The notes below the pieces were generated by a model that had not been told where the DNA came from, did not search any database, and saw nothing but the letters and a program-made list of their open reading frames with translations. Position numbers and translations under genes: made by a program. A DNA stretch of 64,000 bases from Ophiodon elongatus (Eukaryota; Chordata; Actinopteri; Perciformes; Hexagrammidae): positions 82,501 through 146,500 of the forward strand of contig JACSYO010001293.1 in assembly GCA_016806645.1 (NCBI GenBank), read 5' to 3'. Positions 1 to 11,879 of this stretch are shown piece by piece. Position 1 is the stretch's first letter; each line of letters opens with the position of its first letter.

Positions 1-3000
1 CCGCCCAGCAGGCAGACTGCGCTTCGCCCTGCGACACACAATAAATCCGGCCCAGCTGGCTGCTCTTGGGAAAAGGGGGAAGATGGAGGGGAAGAGTAGG
101 GGGAGCCATTTAGAAAGGTGGTCGGGAGACAGAGAGCAGTGTGGTCGAGTGTGGTCACTCAACAGCTGTGGCTTGGGAAGATTCTCTCTTCTGGGAGAAT
201 CTGACCCAAAGGAACAAAGGCGTTGTGGTCATGTCGAGCGTGTAACTAAAGGACAGGAAATGCAGACTTTTTCAGAGGGAGAAAAACACTAAAGCCACTC
301 GGTGGGAGGTTTTGGCCGTCCACGGCGCAATCATGTCGTCAAGTATCTAAACATCAAAACGTTACTCATCTCAAAACAGATATGACAACTCATGGTTGCT
401 ATAATTGCCTCCCTTATATTCAGAAAATTCCTTAACTTGGAAAATTACAATCTTCCTTTAACTCACATTAACTTAGTTATGGCTATAATAATTATGTACG
501 TAGCTCATACTATTTTTACTTTCCTTTCTCTTTGGTCAATATAACAGTATTATAAAGATTGTATTTTAAAATGACAACGGGAAACTGGAATCCTTTGTTT
601 CACCATTAGACTGACAATTTGTTTCCTTAAAACTCTTCCTAACGATAAGACGGATGAGTGAACGGACATGATTGTGAAGACACCTGATGTGATCCACTTT
701 AACACTGATTTGCCATCAACTGATCCTGTTTGTCAGTAAAACAACTCAGTGGGTTCCTCCTGAACACTGCCCGTCACCTCAGCACGGTGATGTACAGTCA
801 GGCATAACGTTTATTTATCTTTGCGCTCCAGACACACCCTCTGCGTATTTAAGTCGGCTGCTTTCAGTCTCGTCATCACCTCACTTGTATCCATTTTCAT
901 TTATCAGTTCTTTGTTCTCTGTTTCGTCTCCCAAGCCTGCTTCTACTTGATTGATTCCTTCCAGATATATTTTCCTCTCCCTCTCAGAGACAAACTCTTT
1001 TCTCTCTTTCCTACCCGCTGTCCCACTGTAATTCCGTTGGTGTCAGACCTCCCAGAGGGGCCCAGACACAGGTAGCTACTGTGGTGGGGAAGCTTCTCTG
1101 CTGTCGGCTTCCTGACGCCCGACCTGCCCCCCCTCCCTCCCCCCAGCACACGCTCACACACATGCACACCTTGCCTCAGGGGGGTCAGTGTCATTGTTGG
1201 CATTGGGTACATGCTCGTCGTGGTGCAATATTAAATCTTCTCATTTGATTTGGACTGTAATTATGTCGTAAAAACAAACTGGCTGTGAAGCCGTAGCCCG
1301 CCAGTGTGATCTACTTTCATCAAGTGCAGACTGGCTTAATTATAGAGTGCGCCATACACCCATCTTTCACTGGGCAGCTTTCCCTGCTGCTTCTTTAAGC
1401 CATCACATTCTTTTATTGTGTGTTAATCACAAGGCAATTGGACCTTTTGCAATGGCTGGGGGTATATTTTAACACTGGTCTGTACACATCCTGCAAATTG
1501 TGAAAAAAAAAAAAAAGTCAAGAGTTAAGCAGTTGTACATGGTAATGGAATCTGATGCCTCCTCTATTTCTGCCGTGTACTTAATGATATGGTTTTCATA
1601 CCACAAAGGTATTCAAATGTGAGGAATCTCCGCTGAGAATAAAGGATTTGCTGTTCTTTGTGCACCTCAAATTGAGTGTGTGAGGTTAGACAGATAAATG
1701 AGTAAATTTGACAATAAATGATCAAATCTCATCAAAGGAAATCACACTGATGTGAACGACTGTAAATAAATCTTAGACTGTTTCCCTATGGGATTTTATT
1801 TCAGTTTCATTATCTTAAGAGGGAGCCATAAAGCACTTGAAGAAATAACACTCAAGCCTGAAGATCTATGAATTTTATGAGCAAATTATTTCCTCATATA
1901 GTCGCTTTTTATCTGGTTTTTACAGCCAGACATCTGAAATCCATGTTTGTTTAGGCCTGCATGTGCCACATGGTTAAGTCGAACCAGATTCCACCTTCAC
2001 ATCAATTCGCTCAGGAGGACGCCAGATGCCAAATTGCAACATATGGCAATATGTATATTCATTTTTTTTGCGGCGCTTCATGCAATATGTTTTAGAGCAC
2101 TGCTTCAAATCTCTCAAACAATTAAATAATTTGCTCTGTGTATTATGTGTCTCAAACAGATCTTCCATTTTTCTGATTTCAGTTAAATTGTGTATGATTG
2201 TAATAAAGTCTGTTACTAGTAACTAGGACTTGTGGTGGATGAATAAAACAGAAAAAGTCCCTCAGGAAAGTCAAATCTAGAAGTATTCATTTTCTCGGAC
2301 TAAAAACCAGGCTATAATTATAATCTTGATGTCAATGAGCACTGGCTAGTAATAAGAGAACACAGCAATGGTTGATGTCAGAGATGAGTGTGTGAGGGAT
2401 AAAGGATGGAGCTGTCTGGGGACTGACCCCTTTATGGTCTTAATAGTTGAGCTGAAAAAGAGGGGAGAATATAAAAGCTGAAGGGTCACCGGGGGAGAAC
2501 TCCCTCGTTTTTGTCCCCCTCCACCGGCATTCCATGATGGGTTGTGACAGGTGTGTGAAGTGGGCACCTTAGCAGAGGTAATAGCCATTTCTCTCCCATG
2601 GGTCATTGTTTGTCCCTTTGCCTGAGAAGACCATTAGAAAGAGGATTTTAGTTTGTTAAAATGTCAGTGTTAAAGATGAAGACTTTGTAATTCTCTTGTT
2701 CTCTCAGGAATAAATTGAATACAAATAACAATTCCAAAATATTCGGCGTGCATCGATTATCAGCGTGGTGCGCTGTACATAAACACACCCTGCCGATGCT
2801 GCTGTTCTTTAGCTGAAACAGGCTGCTGTGGCTTCACTGCAGAAACCATCATGGTGCCACTGAGGAGTCATAAAGGTGATTAACAGCTCTTTCTAATTAA
2901 AGATCAATGGAGACTCTTTGAGGTTATTTGTTATATAAATTGGGATGCCCACTGTCCATTTATGATATCAGGCAATGTCACCATAACCAATTAGGTAATG

Positions 3001-3100
3001 ATTTACTCTTGTTTGAGACACAGCTCAAACCAAACTATAGATCATTGACTGCCCTACGACATCTGGACATACATGAATACAATGTGTTCCTTTTTAATTC
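1..3100. other. Non-coding stretch, no gene seen
   Basis: Open frames here are all under about 101 codons and overlap one another on both strands without a recognisable domain. There is a short poly(A) run near 1502-1515. About 1340-1480 has the even base mix and TTAATCAC and CAATTGG words often found in conserved non-coding DNA, but nothing here proves it. I see no RNA gene or mobile element. Confidence 0.6.
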
Positions 3101-3118
3101 ACTTATTTTTAACATAGT

Positions 3119-4024
3119 ATGTTGGGGCATGGCTGAATTTGTTACTACAGCTGCAAGGATCCTTCTCCGAAGCTGGCGAAGCAGTCTTCCAGCGAGGGAC
3201 GGCGGTGCAGTTCTTGTCTCATTTGTGGTCTAGTAAACAGTAAATTCAAATCAAATTCAGTGCCACATAGCATATTGCAATTTCCCAAGCTACCGTAGCT
3301 AGCTGTCAGCTTTAGCTGTCATATTTGTTGATGTTGCGTCGAGTCTTTCGTCATTTGGAAGTAGCATGGTTACACCTCTTAGCCTGTTCCCCACTTTTTT
3401 TTCAGGACTTGCGCAGAACTGGGGGTGAGATACTTAAAACTAACTTAAGTTTTTGAAAATATTCTGGTTGCTGCGAAGCACTGAACAATACCTTGCTCGG
3501 CTTTATTGGCTGTGAGCAAGACCCTTGTACACCAACTCGTCTCGGCTGGTTTTGTATAGTTGCTGCAGCACTAATTACAGAACATAATTAGTGCTCCTAT
3601 AACTTCGCTTAACAGTTTGGCTGGTCCTCTTGACAGTCTAAGGTTGAAATGTGCCGATGGTCTCAACCTCTTGAGTGCTGGGATGGTCGTCCCCTATGAG
3701 GAGAGTGTCTTTCCAGTGGACCCTCTTCTGATCGAAACTGCTGCCGGCATGAGTGACGGCCTGGAGGACACTGGCAAGTCAAGAACATGGCGTCATAAGG
3801 GTAAGGATACTCAACGCAAAGGCCGACCAGGCCTGATGTTCGCTGTTAAAGCGGTGCCCAACCACAGCTTGGACACCGGGAGGTGGGGTCTCCAAGCCTT
3901 GCGCTCTTGTCTCAGATTCATAGTTCCGTTCCTGACAGCTTTTATGCACTTCAGAAAACTCACCTGCCTGGTACTCTGAAGAGAGAAAAAAAAAATAAAT
4001 AAAAAAATAAATAAATAAATAAAT
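3119..4024 (+). other. Unclassified segment ending in an A-rich tail
   Basis: This stretch differs in texture from its surroundings. It has a higher GC patch (3620-3900) and a plus-strand open frame of about 120 codons opening at a TTG, followed directly by an A-rich tract with AAAT units. A sequence ending in such a tail is what an old retroposed copy looks like. I do not recognise the peptide, and no target-site duplication is obvious. On the minus strand the same A-rich tract reads as a strong polypyrimidine tract before a CAG, so it could equally be an intron end. The two readings exclude each other. Confidence 0.3.
3986..4024 (+). repeat. A-rich (AAAT)n tract
   Basis: Ten consecutive A bases are followed by repeated AAAT units to 4024. 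It could be a decayed poly(A) tail of the upstream segment or a simple repeat that arose independently. Read on the minus strand it is pyrimidine-only and abuts CTCTCTTCAG, a good match to a vertebrate 3' splice site. Confidence 0.85.
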
Positions 4025-4229
4025 CTTTTCTAGGACCAAGTGATTCAGGGGCTCTTGTGGAAGTTCCCTCACTGGAAAATACATTTTGGAGGTGCAACAG
4101 GAAGAAGTTAAAGATGCTAAGTGGAATACAAGGCAAATAATTTAACAGAAAGATTTCTTCACTAAACATGCACCACCTACAGCAGTTAAGAAATTAAAAA
4201 AAGGGCCCGAAAGCTTAAGTTGGCCTAGT

Positions 4230-4800
4230 TTAGTTAACAATAGCATCAGTTACCTTGGGTATAGGCAGGCTGAAGAGAACTTGAGGGGGCTGGGCCTGCA
4301 GAAGAGCTACTAGCGTATCATATAATACAGGTGCGACAAACAGAATGGAGCTGTAAGAAGCTGCTGCTGGTCCTCTCTGAACTGAGGGTAGCTAGGAGCA
4401 CTTTTAGAGCTAGCCCCAGAACCAGACGCTGCAGAAGGCACCATCCAGTTAGAGCCAGCAGAAGCAGGGCTCGCTCAGTAGTAAGAGATAATTAGGAGAA
4501 GCTCTTACACATCTTTTAAAATGTGGACAAAAAGGAAATGTTACCTGACTTTGCAGGGTAGCTGTAACTCACACCAGTCAGCCCGACGGAGGAACGCACT
4601 GTTGAAGAGCAGACAAAGCATAAGCACAACTTGGCCTACTTAACAGAAATCAATCAAAACAGCACAAAGAACTGGTTGCTTACTCTCGAGAGAACCAAAC
4701 AGTCATTATCGTGAATGAGCAGCTCGAGTGCTACAATGATCCCGTGGAAGGTTTATAAATGTTGCAGGTGACCTGCCCTGACCAATCAGAACAGTTAACG
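4230..4800 (-). promoter_or_regulatory. Promoter-like and exon-like layout on the minus strand
   Basis: Read on the minus strand, a GATTGG (CCAAT-type) word near 4780-4790 lies about 25-30 bases upstream of a TTTATAAA box (4752-4759). A donor-like AGAGTAAGC follows at about 4678-4687. An acceptor with a pyrimidine-rich lead ends in CAACAG at 4599, and a 54-nt exon-like segment (4545-4598) ends in CAG|GTAAC. A later segment has ATG at about 4444 and an open frame of about 43 codons before TAG, rich in Ser and Ala at its start (MVPSAASGSGASSKSAPS). It ends in CCAAG|GTAAC near 4246. The order fits the 5' end of a small transcription unit or of an intron-containing transposon. I recognise no family, and weak splice words occur often by chance. 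Confidence 0.25.
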
Positions 4801-4859
4801 ATACACAGCTGCTTGCAAATGAATCCTGATGAAGATGTATGCCTCATGCAGAAACTTCA

Positions 4860-5630
4860 ACAGTGAGTGTATTTTTTTGTATTCCTTGACATTCTTTTCC
4901 GCGAATGAATTTTACACACATTTCTGTATTTCTGAACGGTTAGAAATGATTCACGTTTTGTGAAGTGTCAACCTGACCATACTGTAATACAGTTATAAAG
5001 GTAGGTCATTTTAAAACACATTTTGTACATCTTTTATGTAATTGTTTATTAGTTAATTTTAAAGTTTTTTTTACAAAAATAAATGACAGTACTTTATACG
5101 AGGAAAGATGTAATGATCTGGCACAGTGAAGAAGCCAAAACGCCTATTGTGTAGCTCCTCGAGAAGAGTAATCTCAAAAAACATTTAACTACAAACAAAT
5201 ATGATGAAGTCATCTGTGCAAAATTAAACTACAGTTATTTGTCACATAATCATATAAAGCATAAAACTTTGAACCAACCCATGACCTGAAGAATATATCC
5301 TGAAGAAACTGAAATCTAAATGGGTTTGATTGTGGCACATCCCTTCATTAACATCTTACTCCTCTATACCCAGCTTGAGACTGTGCCAAATGTGCCGTGG
5401 TTCTGCATTGTGACAATTTCCGGCACTTCAGATGTGTATTTCCTGGCTTTCTAATCAGAATGCTATTTTGAATCTCAAAAGGGGCTCCATTCAGCCCAAC
5501 ATTAACAGCCCTCATCTGTGATAATGTGGATGCTTCGGGCCATAGGCCACCAGCTGCATCCACTTGTCAGTCTTTGGTACAGATGCCCTGTCTGTCTGCT
5601 GTGGAGAATGAACTCATGGACTAAAAGGCA
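4860..5630. other. Non-coding stretch, nothing identified
   Basis: AT-rich unique sequence with short chance open frames only. There is no repeat array or recognisable element. Confidence 0.6.
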
Positions 5631-5639
5631 CTTATTGTG

Positions 5640-5960
5640 CAAAATGATTTTATGTACTTATTTTAATGTGCCTCATCCAATTCCTTAACATTTGATTATA
5701 TCTGCTCACAGCCATCTCACATTTTAAATGATTTAAATGGAACGCTCCTGTCCCCTTTTGTAATTTATGTCTTTGAATGGCGAGTGGAGAGCGAATGTAT
5801 CAAACCAGAATACTCTCAGGCAATTTATCCAAATCTGCTGTATTTTCTGTGCATCATATTTGTTTCTCATACAAATCAGATGAAGAGAACTCAATTATGA
5901 TGGATCAATAATTCAGCATTCTCAATTATGCTTTAATTGTAAGAAGCAATATCATCCAAT
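5640..5960. promoter_or_regulatory. Candidate conserved non-coding element
   Basis: Unique, low-redundancy sequence dense in homeodomain-like and AT words (TTTAATG, ATTTAAATG, AATTATG given twice, CTTTAATTG), without simple repeats or transposon signatures. This texture is typical of deeply conserved vertebrate enhancers. The call is inference only; conservation cannot be seen in a single sequence. Confidence 0.3.
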
Positions 5961-6229
5961 CTTATTGTGTGGATAGGTGTTGTTGCTCTGCAGAGCTTTA
6001 GCTGATTGTTTATATGAGATTAGTGCTGTGTATCGAGGAAAAGATCAGACAATGTCACAGAGCCTCAGATAGCCAGCAAGTGACACGTGCATAGACATAC
6101 TTACGCACACACTCAGATACTCCCAAATACACACACTCTTAATGACACAAACACGTAACATAAAGCCAAATGCTGCCACTAAAATTTGCATGGTGCTCAG
6201 TAATGCATTAGTGAACATCACTTGGCAAT

Positions 6230-6330
6230 CTGTTCATACGGGCTTAATTGGATTTTAATACCGCCTCTGATCTTGTTTTCTAATTAACGGCGGTGGCTGG
6301 CAACCAAGCAGAACCATGCACCCAGCAACA
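6230..6330. promoter_or_regulatory. Candidate short conserved block
   Basis: A compact block containing TTAATTGG, TCTAATTAACGG and GGCTGGCAACC. The TAATTA core is a homeodomain word, and the GGCAACC word resembles an RFX half site. The neighbouring DNA is less structured. Inference only. Confidence 0.25.
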
Positions 6331-6488
6331 CCTTTGATCCCGGCCATATGGAGTTCCTCCAAGCACGCAGGGGATGTAAAAATCCCTCACCTAGACGTGG
6401 GCGAACAACAGGCCCCCGAATCAAAATGGATAGGGTGAGGAAAATGAAGGAGGGTGGAGAATGGAGGAGTGTGGCAAGGGGTGTTGAG

Positions 6489-6506
6489 AGGGGGGTGGGG
6501 GGGGCA
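6489..6506 (+). repeat. G-run
   Basis: Runs of six and eight G bases are separated by one T, with a further single G nearby and short G-runs upstream from 6420. The tract could form a G-quadruplex or cause polymerase slippage. No gene is attached to it. Confidence 0.6.
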
Positions 6507-6559
6507 GTGGCATGTGTCATCCACACATCCCGGCGGCTTTGTTATTGATTAATTTCTCT

Positions 6560-8030
6560 TACGATCAGTTGTGATCACAGATACATAAAACATGAGAGGG
6601 GACCGTATGCCTGTATACCTTATCATCCTTGCTGCCTTTCCACACCCTTTGCTTGCTACGTGGAAATGTCAATAGCTTTTCTAATCTGTTTACTTCTCCC
6701 CTTGTGGCCACTACTTTATATATTTGATGAAGGGCTGCCAAAAATGTGTCCTTTTCTACCCTTGCTTTTCCTGTTTTGGCAGACAGAGTGTGGTTATTAA
6801 ACTTTACATCTGCATAGTCACCCTGGCTCTCTCACTGGTATTTAGTTGTTTAAAAGAATATCACTTAAAGACACAGTGCAGTTTTTAATAAATATTAAGA
6901 CAGCTCTGGGGCTCATTTCTGTATACTCAGCCAGTTTTTGGAAGCTCGACGTGGCATGTGCATATTGACAAAATCCGCCCTGCAGCCTCAGCACCTTAGG
7001 TTTCATGTGAGCCAACATATTATAAGTGGAAGCATCTGATTAACTAATGTTCATGGTGCAATCAATGCTATAGAAATAATTTCTGAAAAAAAATATATAT
7101 AATAGTATCCAGTATTGTCAAAGTAGTGTCAGTATGTCATTTAAAATGAAATATCTTTTAATCTTTAACCTTCCTCCTAACATAGACACTCCTCTAGCTC
7201 ATGTGCGGATTCAGTCCGACAGGGTTGTGTTAAAAAAAGAAAGTCCAGGTTTTATTAACACACCTGTATCTTATCAAACCTTATTACTTGTTGTCATACC
7301 TCACAGATGCTTTATTTATGATTACAATTATGTTCTATGTATTCCAACTATGTAAGGTACATAAAAAAGTAAGGTTTCACCAGAGTGAAAGTCAGGTTAG
7401 TTGTCGTTTTCTTAGGTATTGGTACGAATGGAAAATGACAGCATGCTTAAGGGAGTTACCATATGCATTCGAGGCCGGGGAATTTCCTGAGCATCCTGCA
7501 TGAGGTGAAAACAGTGTGCAGCATATCTGTGAAGGTGATGTCAAGTCAATGCAGCTGGACTTGCTGTGTATTCTTAAGGACACTTCAAAGTCCATCCTAC
7601 AGGCCTAACCTACCTACTGGTATGGGAGGTCACCTGTATTTAATCTCTATGGGTGGTCAGCACAATGACTTCAAGTGAGCGTACGGATACATATATGGCA
7701 GTCATCCATGCATGTGGATTTTGTTAAGTTCAGCAAGCTGCCATTTTACTGTTGTCTGGCAGAAAACAGCTCGTTAACTATGCATATCAATTAAAAAAAT
7801 TAAGCAAAGGTGACAAATGTCATATCAACAACAGTCTGATTGACAACCAGAAGGATGGAGTTATTAAAGGGTGTCACATTTTCCTAATACTGACGGACAC
7901 AGTGTTTTGGCAAAGTTTACATCAACACGCCCTTTAGGAAACAATATCATTAGACCAAGAAATGTGATTCTTATAATAATGTAAATGATCATAGCAGCAG
8001 CTCTGATTAAATAGTGTTTAAGTCCACACA
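6560..8030. other. Non-coding stretch, nothing identified
   Basis: AT-rich unique sequence. Open frames of 60-73 codons overlap in several frames (7134-7678), with no domain or codon pattern suggesting a gene. There is a short A/TA run at 7086-7101. Confidence 0.6.
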
Positions 8031-8039
8031 GACACTCTC

Positions 8040-8330
8040 ATGCTGCTGTTTGGCAAATCACTCCGTCTTCAATTCTTACTTTTGAAGAGAAGCACTCTGA
8101 CATCATATGGCCTTCTACGACAACAGCAAAGAAGAGGGAAGGCCTTAAAGTCCCCGCTAGTGATTGCACCTGAATAATGACGCCTTTTTACATGCTGGTT
8201 GTTTGTCCTTCACGGGGTAATTATTTGAACAATGTGTTTATACTCTTTTGAAGAGGATTGTGACATATAGTGCCCTGGCTAATGACTAGAAATGCATCAA
8301 AACTAAAGTGGGGTTTCTAATGAAGTTGGT
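8040..8330. promoter_or_regulatory. Candidate conserved non-coding element
   Basis: Unique sequence of balanced composition with no simple repeats, including TGATTGCACC, GGGTAATTATTTGAACAATG and a TGAATAATGACG word. ACAATG next to TAATTA suggests SOX plus homeodomain sites. Inference from motif density only. Confidence 0.25.
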
Positions 8331-8339
8331 TGACAAGGC

Positions 8340-11300
8340 CTGAAGGCCTTCTCTTTCTTTTCCATGGAACTCTTTCTTTTAATGAAAGCAGAAATCCTTG
8401 CCCTCCTTACATTTTCAAATTGTCCTTCGACCTTAGCATGTCACAAAGTTTCCCATCTTTCAATCAAAAACACTTTCAAGCACATTGAACGCTATGTTTA
8501 TTTAAGTGGTATACTTGATTTTGGAGCCCTTTCTTTTAACACTTAATGGATGACAGAAATGGCCTTAACTGAGGTTTGAAACAATCACGAGCTAATGACT
8601 AAATCAATTCCTGCCATGCTAACACTGTTGTATGCTTGCCATGTCTACATTTTGATCGTAAATATAAAACTTAACTGCACGCACTGCTCCAATCACCCAC
8701 TGAAAAGATTAAGCATCAGCTTAGTTTTTGGACGAGGTTGCAGTCTCCAATTATTCACGTTTTAGCATCATATACATTACTGTATGTCTGAACACCTTTT
8801 GTTTCACCAACACAGGTACTTTGTGGAAAATACAGCTAATTGTTAGATTAAAAGTAATAAATATTTAAAAATATTTTTCTGATAATAAAGAAAGTTGCTT
8901 GTACACATTATTTTGTGAAAATGTATACCTCTCTGATGTCTTACGGTGTGTTACAGTATGTTAGTCCATTCCCACGTCAGCTGGCCTGTGGCACAAAAGC
9001 TGCTCCACCAGTTTGACAGTGACACACAGGCCGGTTATTCAAACTGTTAGCACAGACAAAAGGTCACAGTACATAACAACTCCTGCTATGACATTCCTTT
9101 AACAGCAATTAAAGAAGTTAATAGTGGAAACCTTTGATAGTTCTCTTACTGTCTCGGCCAAATTGATCACTATAAGAGAATGATTATAATAACCACTTTC
9201 TTCTTTTTCTTCATTTCTCATCCAGATTATCATTTTATTGACATTTCAAAATACAGTACAGCTGTTTCAAACTTCAAGGCTGTTTTTTATTGCGAGAAAA
9301 TTACGTTATTTTTCCTGTCATGATTTTAATGTACCACCCACTAGCCAGCTGGAAGCAGCCAGGTTACCTAAAAAAGAAAAAAAGATTGATTTACCGTAAT
9401 TTAAAATTTGAATCCATATGTTGTTATGTATGAAAAGACCCAACATGAACACTGTAACTGGACTACTTGGTTATAAGTGAATTATTTAAACAGCATTCGT
9501 ATAGGAATGAGTCTATCCCAAGCTTGGTATACGTTGATGTAAGTGGATGACCGCTGTACCCATGATCACATTAGCAGTATCCACTGTATTTTTAATTGCA
9601 AATAAATAACAAATAGCACACATTTTAATAAAAACATAAAATATAGATTAGATGACAGAAAGAAACGTATAGGACTCGACAATGAGGCCTGGATACAGCT
9701 TGAGTTGTCATCTCAAGGGGATCATGGTTTTACCCATAAAATGTGTGCGGACTGCAATTTACAACAAATGGAATACAAGTGGCTCCTTCAGGCTGACTGG
9801 CCCCTCAACAGCAGCAAAGCTCTGTTTGTAAATCAAGATAATAATTTGACCATAACATGATAATTGTGGGATACTGAGATGAAACAAGAAATTATTTATA
9901 TACTGATCCTGGGCCTAATCACAAAGAGAGAGAGAGACAGTAAAAAAAAGAAGAAGATTAAAACACACATGGGATCATCTTAAAATTTCTTCAAAAGGTA
10001 AATGTACTGTACATGCTTTCTGTGTACAGTATGTTCGCATTCAGCAAATATGTGTTTGGCCATAAGTCGAGGTAATTATGGGTTTCACAGAACAGTCAAA
10101 AAAAAATTCTCTCTTCTCCTCTCACAGTTACACGTATGCGTCGTACACATTGCAATGTCCACAGCGGTGTACACGCCCAGTGTACTTAGCCCAGGGTGAT
10201 TCTGGCACAGATACAGGAACCAACAGACAAGTCATATCAGCAATGCACACCATCCCTCAGGTCAAAAGTGATCAGTGGAATACCACAGCCAAGTCATAGA
10301 CAGAGGAGCAGTTCAGTTCAAGCTCTGGAATGAGGCACCTTGCTCAATCAGCGTTGTGAAACAGTCGGTATGAACATGCATTTGTATATAAGTTTGATTT
10401 ATAAAGTGTGGCTTTTATTAGCTGTGTGAGTCAAGCCAGAATCTTACCATCAAAAGACTCACACCGCCAAGAGACAAATATATATTTGAAAATGAGTTTA
10501 TCATAATAATAAACAAGTAACTGCTCAAATCTAAACAAGTCTTAAGGGAGCTTGTTTATGCTGGAGCACAAAGAACAGGAATACAGGTTGTCTCCCATAC
10601 CAGAGGACGGCATTTCAAAAGAATATGGTCAAGTCAGAAGCCTTTTGTCACATGGCAATTCACTCCTTTTCTGCCTGCCGTCAAAGAAGAGATTAAGTTG
10701 TCAGAATGTGGGTCCTGGTCCAGACTGGTCTTTTGAGTGGATATTCACTAGTCTGATCTCCACCACTGCTAATAGACAGAGCTCAAAGGGGAGCAGGGAG
10801 AACAGAGGAGGGAGAGGGGTAAGGAGGCTTTAGGATCACTTTACCTGGATTCGGCAGTGTGGCGCTGGTGGATTAGTGCCCCGGGCCTCATGGCACGCTA
10901 GTCTGCAAACACCCCCATAACACTGATCTACAGGTACAAACACACATGCACACACACGCTCATTTACAGCACAGTGGCCAGTTCACACACAAACACGTCA
11001 ATTCCAGGTTTCTTTTGCACTATCAGATGATTTTTAATGCATTCGCATGTCTTTGCATACATGCCAACACACATCTATATTCTACACACAACTAAATGTC
11101 CAGTGAGCTCCATAGTTTCACAACATCTCAGATCTATGCAGCTGCAGCCCAGATGGAATAGCACCAGATAAAACAACCACTCTTATTTCCAGTGGCTTAG
11201 AAAACTTCGGCACTGATTTCTGGCTTCCGTACAGTTGGGATGCCTCACCCAAACTTTCTGCGACATCCTAGAAGCTTTCAGAAGTCTGTTCCTGGTCTGA

Positions 11301-11440
11301 TATCACTCTGTAAGGTCACTCACTCATCCAGAACTGCAAAACCATAACCCATAAAGGAGAAAATACAGGTTGTTCTTGGCAGGGAGGAGAGAAACCCACC
11401 ACAGCTCCATCCCTCTCTGCCTGCTCTCCCCCCAGTCACT
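8340..11440. other. Non-coding stretch, nothing firm
   Basis: AT-rich unique sequence. It contains a short GA run (about 9927-9938), CA-rich patches at 10935-10990, and many chance open frames of up to 93 codons (10552-10833) with no recognisable protein. No mobile element was recognised. Confidence 0.55.
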
Positions 11441-11449
11441 ACCTGATGA

Positions 11450-11870
11450 CTTCTCCATCCGTTTTAATTGGTAATTATTTTGCGGGGTTTAATGCCTTTA
11501 TTCAGACTGTCAGTGTGGAGTCAGGAGAGGAGGATTAGGTGCCCCAGGGGGACGAGACACTGGCACGGCCAGGACAGCTCATTTTTACACGGGCAGGGGA
11601 GGAGGACAGCTCATCTTTGATCCGGTTGGGGCTTCGCAGGCCAGAGGGGTGACAGCTGCACTTTCTTTAGCCCACATTTGAATTTGAATTCTATCTTAGG
11701 ATGCAGCGCGCCGCGGACTTGGCAGGGCAGTGGGGTAATCTGCTCGGCACAAACGCCCGGGCCTTTTCTTCCTGTGTGCCCTCGCAGAGATTGGAGTAAT
11801 TAAAGTTAAATGGAATGCATTAAAAACTCACTTGTGCCGAGGCTGTGGCGGCCGTGCCAACTGTGAATGG
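11450..11870. promoter_or_regulatory. Candidate conserved non-coding element, GC-richer
   Basis: This block stands out for higher GC in an AT-rich area and mixes GC-rich stretches (around GCGCGCCGCGG at 11706-11716) with homeodomain-like words (TTTTAATTGGTAATTATT at 11461-11478, GGAGTAATTAAAGTTAAATGG at 11791-11811). The paired words GGACAGCTCAT occur twice (about 11572 and 11605). The absence of simple repeats and of transposon signatures suggests regulatory DNA. No cross-species evidence is available here. Confidence 0.35.
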
Positions 11871-11879
11871 GCTGGGGCT

